Both the position numbers and the translations under genes were made by a program. The notes beneath the pieces were generated by a model. It saw only the letters and a list, made by a program, of their open reading frames with translations, was not told the DNA's origin and did no database searches. Shown in pieces: positions 7,082 to 10,877 of a stretch of DNA of 10,877 nucleotides; within the stretch, counting starts at the first letter, position 1, and the number at the start of each line of letters is the position of its first letter. This stretch comes from Kiritimatiellia bacterium (lineage in GTDB: Bacteria > Verrucomicrobiota > Kiritimatiellia > CAIQIC01 > Lenti-01): NCBI GenBank assembly GCA_018432565.1, contig JAHDSS010000078.1, forward strand, positions 1 to 10,877. The letters are read 5' to 3'.

Positions 7082-9358
7082 ATGCCGGAAGAGACATCCA
7101 TTCTGTTGCGCCTGCGCGGGCGGGTGCAGGGGGTGGGGTTCCGTCCGGTGGTGTTCCGCCTGGCGCACGAGCTGGGGCTGCGCGGCTGGGTGCGCAACGA
7201 TCCGGCGGGCGCGGAGGTGGCGCTGGGCGGTCCTCTCGGCGCCGTGGCGCGCTTCCGCGCGGATCTGCCGGGGCGGCTGCCGGCCGCCGCGGATATTCAG
7301 TCCGTCGAGGAACGGCCCGCGCCCGGGGATCTGCCGGCGGGGTTTGAAATCCGGCTGAGCGCCGGGGCGGACGGCGCGCGCGTGGCGGGCATTCTGCCGG
7401 ATCTGGCGACCTGTCCGGACTGCCTGCGGGAGATTCTCGATCCGACCGACCGCCGGTACCGCTATCCGTTCGCCAACTGCACCCATTGCGGGCCGCGGTT
7501 CAGCATTCTGGAGGCGCTGCCCTACGACCGGGCGCACACCACGATGAAGGCCTTCCGGATGTGCCCCGCGTGCGAAGCGGAGTACCGCGATCCGCGCAAC
7601 CGCCGGTTCCACGCGCAGCCGAATGCGTGTCCGGTGTGCGGTCCGCAGCTGACCTGGACCGATGCCCGGGGCGCGGCGCTGGCGGCACGCGACGACGCGC
7701 TGCGGGCGGCGGCGGACGCCTTGAAGAACGGGCAGATCGTGGCGGTGAAGGGCATCGGGGGGTTCCACCTGATGGCGGATGCGCGGGACGCGGCGGCGGT
7801 CCGGCGGCTGCGCGAGCGAAAGCAGCGTGACGAAAAGCCGTTTGCGCTGCTGTTTCCGTCGCGGGATGCCGTGGCGGAGGCGTGCGACCTGTCGGAGGCC
7901 GAAGCCGCCTGGCTGGAGTCGCCGGCTGCGCCGATCGTGCTGCTGCGGAAGCGCGCCGGGCGCCGGGGGCTGGCGGAGGCGGTCGCCCCGGGCCTGCCGT
8001 GGATCGGCGCCATGCTGCCGTACACGCCGCTGCACCACCTGCTGATGCGCGACCTGGGATTCCCCGTGGTGGCCACCAGCGGCAACCGGACCGACGAGCC
8101 GATCTGCACGGACAATGACGAGGCCCAGGCGCGGCTGGGGTCCATTGCCGATTTCTTTTTGCGGCACGACCGGCCGATTGTCCGCCCGATGGATGACTCG
8201 GTGATGGCGGTGTGCGAAGGCGGGCCTGTCTGGATGCGGCGGGGACGAGGGATGGCTCCCTGCACCTTGCCGCTGCCGGGCGTGCCGGACGGCTGGCTGG
8301 CGGCGGGTGCGCAGATGAAAAGCACGGTGGCCGTGACGGCGGGCGGAAACGCCGTGATGAGTTCGCACATCGGCGATCTGGATCACGAGGGCGCCGTGCG
8401 CCTCTGGCGGCGGACCGTGGACGACCTGGCGGGGCTGCACGGGCTGGACGTGGTCCGGGCGGTGGCCGATTTCCATCCGGACTATGCCTCGACCCGGGGG
8501 GCGGCGGCGCTGCCGGTACCCGTCGAATCTGTCCTGCACCACCATGCGCACATCGCCGCCTGCATGGCGGAGAACGGCCTGGACGGGCCGGTGCTGGGGA
8601 TCGCGTGGGATGGCACGGGGATGGGCGACGATGGCACGGTCTGGGGCGGGGAGTTTCTGGCGGGCACCCGGGCGGACAGCCGTCGCGTGGCCTGGCTGCG
8701 GCCGTTTCCGCTGGCGGGCGGAGACGCCGCCGCCCGGGAGCCGCGGCGGTCCGCGCTCGGCGTGCTGCGCGAAATGGGCTCGGCGCATCCCCCGCCGGGA
8801 TGTTCCCCCGCGGAGTTGGCGGTGCTCGACGGCATGCTGCGCAGCGGCCTGAACGTGGTGCGGACCAGCAGCGCGGGACGGCTGTTCGATGCCGCGGCCT
8901 CGCTGCTGGGCGTCTGCCAGGTGATGAGCCACGAAGGCCAGGCGGCCATGCGGCTGGAGGCGCTGGCCGGCGAGGACGAGGCCGAACCCTATCCGTTCGG
9001 CTGGATCGGGGATGCGCTGGACTGGGCGCCGATGATCGCGGCCATGCTGGCCGGCGGCGAAACGCCGGCGCGCGTCGCGGCGAGGTTCCATGCGACCCTG
9101 GTGGAGATGATGGCGGCGGTCGCCCGGCGCACCGGGCTGGCCGATGTATGCCTGTCCGGCGGCTGCTTCCAGAACCGCCGGCTGCTGGCCGGGGCGCTGC
9201 GGCGGCTGGCGGCCGACGGATTCCGGGTCTGGCGGCACCGGGAGATCCCCCCCAACGATGCGGGAATCGCCCTGGGGCAGCTGGCGGCGGCCGCGGCGCG
9301 AAGAGGCGTCGCGGGGCTTGCCATCGGGGGGGCGGACATGATTGAATGCCCCCCGTAG
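7082..9358 (+). CDS. hypF: Carbamoyltransferase HypF ([NiFe] hydrogenase maturation)
   Basis: HypF uses carbamoyl phosphate and ATP to make a carbamoyl group that is placed on the C-terminal Cys of HypE; HypE then dehydrates it to the cyanide ligands of the NiFe(CN)2CO centre. The protein is full length (758 residues) with every family domain in order: an acylphosphatase-like domain (GRVQGVGFR, 13-21); two zinc fingers, CX2CX18CX2C each (C111/C114/C133/C136 and C161/C164/C183/C186); a YrdC-like domain with KGIGGFHLMADA, KQRDEKPFALLF and SGNRTDEP; and a Kae1-like domain with metal-binding HHHAH (486-490), WDGTGMGDDGTVWGGEF (509-525) and SGGCFQN (692-698). No residue loss is visible. ATG 7082 starts right before the acylphosphatase strand and lacks an SD. 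No hypA-E or hydrogenase gene lies in the window, so the partners must be elsewhere. Identity is certain. Confidence 0.97.
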   Translation: MPEETSILLRLRGRVQGVGFRPVVFRLAHELGLRGWVRNDPAGAEVALGGPLGAVARFRADLPGRLPAAADIQSVEERPAPGDLPAGFEIRLSAGADGARVAGILPDLATCPDCLREILDPTDRRYRYPFANCTHCGPRFSILEALPYDRAHTTMKAFRMCPACEAEYRDPRNRRFHAQPNACPVCGPQLTWTDARGAALAARDDALRAAADALKNGQIVAVKGIGGFHLMADARDAAAVRRLRERKQRDEKPFALLFPSRDAVAEACDLSEAEAAWLESPAAPIVLLRKRAGRRGLAEAVAPGLPWIGAMLPYTPLHHLLMRDLGFPVVATSGNRTDEPICTDNDEAQARLGSIADFFLRHDRPIVRPMDDSVMAVCEGGPVWMRRGRGMAPCTLPLPGVPDGWLAAGAQMKSTVAVTAGGNAVMSSHIGDLDHEGAVRLWRRTVDDLAGLHGLDVVRAVADFHPDYASTRGAAALPVPVESVLHHHAHIAACMAENGLDGPVLGIAWDGTGMGDDGTVWGGEFLAGTRADSRRVAWLRPFPLAGGDAAAREPRRSALGVLREMGSAHPPPGCSPAELAVLDGMLRSGLNVVRTSSAGRLFDAAASLLGVCQVMSHEGQAAMRLEALAGEDEAEPYPFGWIGDALDWAPMIAAMLAGGETPARVAARFHATLVEMMAAVARRTGLADVCLSGGCFQNRRLLAGALRRLAADGFRVWRHREIPPNDAGIALGQLAAAAARRGVAGLAIGGADMIECPP
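9327..9354 (+). other. GC hairpin overlapping the end of hypF
   Basis: GGGGGGC (9327-9333) pairs perfectly with GCCCCCC (9348-9354) around a 14-base loop. The stem ends just before the hypF stop codon. There is no T-run after it, so it is not a standard intrinsic terminator; it might slow polymerase or protect an mRNA 3' end, or be chance in G+C-rich DNA. Confidence 0.3.
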
Positions 9359-9372
9359 TTCGGTTGCACCCG

Positions 9373-9380
9373 AAGGAGAG
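9373..9380 (+). promoter_or_regulatory. Strong Shine-Dalgarno of the secreted-protein gene
   Basis: AAGGAGAG lies 5 bases before ATG 9386. It is the only strong ribosome-binding site in front of any gene in the window; pcnB, the response regulator, the kinase, hypF and the lipoprotein gene all lack one this good. It fixes the start of the secreted protein and suggests a higher translation rate. Confidence 0.75.
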
Positions 9381-9385
9381 CGGAA

Positions 9386-10051
9386 ATGAAAAAATACTTT
9401 TGGATGTCCATGGCGTGCCTGGCGGCCCTGACGGGGCCCGGGATTTCCGCGGCGACGGCGCAGGAAAATGCCGTGCTGCTGGTGGTGCCCGCGCGCTATT
9501 CGGTGATGCAGGTGGCCTTTGACGTGGCGCGCCGCTATCCCACCGTGCTGGTGAGCTACCAGGGCACGATGGAAGAGCCGGTGCTGCACGTGTGGAACGG
9601 CTACGAGTGGATGCCGCTGTCGCTGACCGACTACCAGAGCGGCGCGTTCCTGCAGGCGCATCCCGGCCGCACCGTGTTCCTGGGCGACGACGCCCTGCTG
9701 CCGGCGGATCTGCGCTCCATCAACGCCTGGTGCGCCGACGTGATCCAGCTGCCCGATCTGGACACCCACGAACTGGTCAACGGCATCGGCCGCTACCTGC
9801 CGTTCACGCCGGCGGACTGGCGCTGGTTCGCCGGTCGCTACAACCTGACCCTGACGAACCTCAAGGCCGAGGAGGCCGAGGCCGCCCGCCGCCAGAGCTG
9901 GTATGACGAGAAGGCTCCGGTGACGGATCCGGCGCCGTCGTTCTTCAAGTACTTCACGCGCTCGCGCCGTTCGCGCGCGCCGGAAGCCGCCGCCCCCATG
10001 CAGCCCGTCGAAGTGCGGGAGGGCGACGTGGTGGAAATCCCCGCCCCGTAA
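9386..10051 (+). CDS. Sec-exported protein of unknown function
   Basis: I do not recognise this 221-residue protein as a named family. It has a classic Sec signal peptide: basic MKK, a hydrophobic core, and an ATA cleavage site after residue 25, giving a periplasmic or secreted mature protein. The first mature part alternates strands and helices (AVLLVVPARYSVMQVAFDVA, then TVLVSYQG) and later has TVFLGDDALLPADL. This is loosely like the alpha/beta repeat of cell-wall-binding type 2 domains, which is only an impression of pattern. The middle has a Trp/Tyr-rich LHVWNGYEWMPLSL and PADWRWFAGRYNLTL. A short charged helix (KAEEAEAARRQ) leads into a Pro/Ala/Arg-rich tail, probably disordered. There is one Cys after the signal. 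It has a strong SD, starts 27 bases after hypF, and is followed 18 bases later by a lipoprotein gene, suggesting a pair acting at the envelope. Confidence 0.85.
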   Translation: MKKYFWMSMACLAALTGPGISAATAQENAVLLVVPARYSVMQVAFDVARRYPTVLVSYQGTMEEPVLHVWNGYEWMPLSLTDYQSGAFLQAHPGRTVFLGDDALLPADLRSINAWCADVIQLPDLDTHELVNGIGRYLPFTPADWRWFAGRYNLTLTNLKAEEAEAARRQSWYDEKAPVTDPAPSFFKYFTRSRRSRAPEAAAPMQPVEVREGDVVEIPAP

Positions 10052-10069
10052 CCCCGGCCGGCTTTCTCC

Positions 10070-10420
10070 ATGCCGCGGGGTTTCCAGTCCGTCCGTCTGC
10101 TGGCGCTGCTGCTGGCGCTGCCGGCGCTTTATGGCTGCATGACGGTTCGCGAGGAAGTCGAACCGCTGCGCGAAACCACGCTGACGGTCGCCCGGTCGGG
10201 CGACGAGGTCACGCTGTCGTGGATCGGCGTGCGGGGCATGTACTACACCGTGATGCATGCCGAGGCCATGGGCGCCCGGGCCCGGTGGAAGATCCTGCCC
10301 GATGCCGTCAACATCCCCGCCATCGCGTCGGGCGAGCCCATCATCGTGCATGACCGCGTTCCGGCCAGGCAGCCGCGCTACTACCGCCTGGTGCAGGACC
10401 GCAAGCCGCTCGTGCCCTGA
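10070..10420 (+). CDS. Small putative lipoprotein with FN3-like pattern, unknown function
   Basis: A 116-residue protein with a lipoprotein signal: a basic start (MPRGFQSVR), a Leu/Ala core and the lipobox LYGC with Cys23 as the lipidated residue. The mature domain of about 94 residues is probably all-beta: TLTVARSGDEVTLSWIGV, YYTVMHAE, ARWKILPDA, EPIIVHDRVP and PRYYRLVQ. The order 'VTLSW ... YTV ... W..LPDA ... V.D.VP ... RYYRL' is like fibronectin-III-like domains common in secreted proteins of PVC-group bacteria (family memory, not searched). It begins 18 bases after the secreted-protein gene, with no clear SD, so it is likely co-transcribed and coupled. After lipid addition it would sit in the inner or outer membrane; Met at +2 is not the Asp inner-membrane retention signal known from E. 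coli. Function is unknown. Confidence 0.8.
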   Translation: MPRGFQSVRLLALLLALPALYGCMTVREEVEPLRETTLTVARSGDEVTLSWIGVRGMYYTVMHAEAMGARARWKILPDAVNIPAIASGEPIIVHDRVPARQPRYYRLVQDRKPLVP

Positions 10421-10431
10421 ACGGGAGCGGC
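10405..10431 (+). other. GC hairpin spanning the lipoprotein stop codon
   Basis: GCCGCTC (10405-10411) pairs perfectly with GAGCGGC (10425-10431); the stop codon TGA 10418-10420 lies in the loop. No T-run follows. It could be a non-canonical 3' end signal for the two-gene unit, or chance. Confidence 0.3.
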
Positions 10432-10473
10432 GGGCGCATCTCCAATTGGGTGTAGGCAGAATCGGCCCCCGTA

Positions 10474-10495
10474 GCGCGGGGCTCCCGTCCCGCGC
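10474..10495. repeat. Short hairpin, possible dispersed intergenic repeat
   Basis: GCGCGGG (10474-10480) and CCCGCGC (10489-10495) form a perfect 7-base stem with an 8-base loop. The context GTAGCGCGGGGCTCCCGTCC has the look of 'GTAGCG...GTCCCGC' intergenic repeats I remember from environmental genomes. Copy number elsewhere was not tested. Confidence 0.35.
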
Positions 10496-10558
10496 GGATC
10501 CTAAACCAGCCGCACGCGACAGGAGCCGTGTGCCGCGAAGACAACAGGCTGTGTGACT

Positions 10559-10726
10559 GTCATCCCAGCGGACTTGTCCGCCGACTTGTCCGCCATAGCC
10601 TTGGCGAAGGAGGAAGCCTTGCGCGAAGGCGGAGTCGAGGGATCTCGGCTTGGCCCCGCCGGCCGGCCATTGGGATGGGGCCGAGTGATTTCGACTCCGG
10701 CGCTGCGCGCCTTCGCTCAAGATGAC
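10559..10726. repeat. Foldback (MITE/REP-like) intergenic element
   Basis: The element begins with GTCATCCC and ends with GATGAC, so its 6-base termini are perfect inverted repeats. Inside, GGAGTCGA...CTCGG (10631-10648) is matched by the reverse complement of 10681-10698 at 13 of 18 positions, and GGCCCC (10652-10657) pairs with GGGGCC (10677-10682), so most of its right half can fold into one arm. It has no coding capacity. The 'GTCATC..GAGCG..GAAGGC..GGAGTCGA' pattern resembles dispersed repeats seen in many bacteria. There is no convincing target-site duplication. Mobility, if any, would depend on a transposase in trans. Confidence 0.55.
10571..10594. repeat. Perfect 12-base tandem duplication
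   Basis: GACTTGTCCGCC occurs twice in a row without mismatch (10571-10582, 10583-10594) inside the left part of the foldback element. It looks like a recent slippage duplication and may vary in copy number between strains. Confidence 0.85.
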
Positions 10727-10832
10727 TCCAAAGGTGTACCTAATCGCAGATGCGCCCCACGGTTCGCCTTCCTGAAATTTATTATTGCACAATAGGCCGT
10801 CAGGCCATAGGTTTCGCCCTTGTTTGATCGAG

Positions 10833-10866
10833 CACCCCCGGCGCCGATGCACGGCCCCCGGGGGTG
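10833..10866. terminator. Strong hairpin at the right edge (terminator or RNA leader)
   Basis: CACCCCCGG (10833-10841) pairs perfectly with CCGGGGGTG (10858-10866). GCCG (10843-10846) and CGGC (10852-10855) extend the stem around an ATGCA loop after a small internal bulge. The following TTGGTTT is only a weak T-tract. It may be an intrinsic terminator, but it lies more than 400 bases from the last gene, so it could also belong to an RNA or gene that continues beyond the window. Confidence 0.35.
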
Positions 10867-10877
10867 TTGGTTTCCAC

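Larger units (their letters stand above)
10421..10877. other. Non-coding region with repeats, no gene seen
   Basis: No convincing gene was found in this 457-base stretch. Open frames here have no start signal and repeat-derived, low-quality translations. It holds a hairpin repeat (10474-10495), a foldback element (10559-10726) with a 12-base tandem duplication, an AT-rich palindrome TATTGCACAATA (10783-10794), and a strong hairpin at the right edge. I saw no complete tRNA or other known RNA. Confidence 0.6.

Noticed and set aside
6737-10852. A 1371-codon minus-strand open frame
   Set aside because: It is antisense to the kinase end, all of hypF and the two exported-protein genes, which have clear motifs. 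The translation is Arg/His/Gln/Pro-rich low-quality sequence, as expected from G+C-rich third-position bias.
10816-10866. Permuted (two-piece) tmRNA, with the upstream CACCCCC as 3' acceptor strand
   Set aside because: No T-stem/T-loop can be drawn before CACCCCC and no CCA follows it, so only the simple hairpin is supported.
1-10877. CRISPR array, toxin-antitoxin, phage or transposase genes
   Set aside because: No regularly spaced repeats, no small toxin-like gene pair, and no integrase or transposase motif were seen on either strand.

Overview
The window is a G+C-rich stretch (well above 60% by eye) of bacterial chromosome, largely protein-coding. It reads like a free-living Gram-negative bacterium outside the Proteobacteria. 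The SecA carries a long extra helical segment in its preprotein cross-linking region, as I recall from Bacteroidetes and PVC-group proteins. Secreted proteins with Sec and lipoprotein signals, and foldback intergenic repeats, fit the same picture. My best guess is the Verrucomicrobiota / Kiritimatiellota / Lentisphaerota area. This is inference and was not tested by any search.

Layout, left to right. (a) 1-3952, plus strand: the 3' part of secA (the gene begins before the window), then pcnB, a poly(A)-polymerase-like nucleotidyltransferase, with one base between stop and start, so probably one operon with translational coupling. (b) 3953-4124: a short gap between convergent genes, with a degenerate 'CGGATT' repeat. 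(c) 4125-4751, minus strand: a small putative glycosyltransferase-like protein with a DxD motif. (d) 4752-4876: a divergent intergenic region with a perfect match to the PmrA-box pattern. (e) 4877-7014, plus strand: an OmpR-family response regulator and a QseC/PmrB/TctE-like histidine kinase (GTG start), 8 bases apart. (f) 7082-9358: a full-length hypF, the carbamoyltransferase of [NiFe]-hydrogenase maturation, alone without other hyp genes, behind a possible leaderless promoter. (g) 9386-10420: two small exported proteins of unknown function, a Sec-secreted protein and a lipoprotein, probably co-transcribed. (h) 10421-10877: non-coding DNA with hairpin and foldback repeats, an AT-rich palindrome and a strong hairpin at the edge.

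How the genes work together. secA and pcnB are housekeeping genes for protein export and RNA 3'-end metabolism. The regulator/kinase pair forms a complete two-component system. The box just upstream suggests that it controls its own operon and perhaps the divergent glycosyltransferase-like gene, which would be a cell-envelope link as in PmrAB/QseBC systems. HypF implies [NiFe] hydrogenase genes elsewhere in the genome. I found no convincing new defence or mobile system. The points most worth following are the PmrA-type operator outside Proteobacteria, the unknown secreted-protein/lipoprotein pair, and the foldback repeat family.
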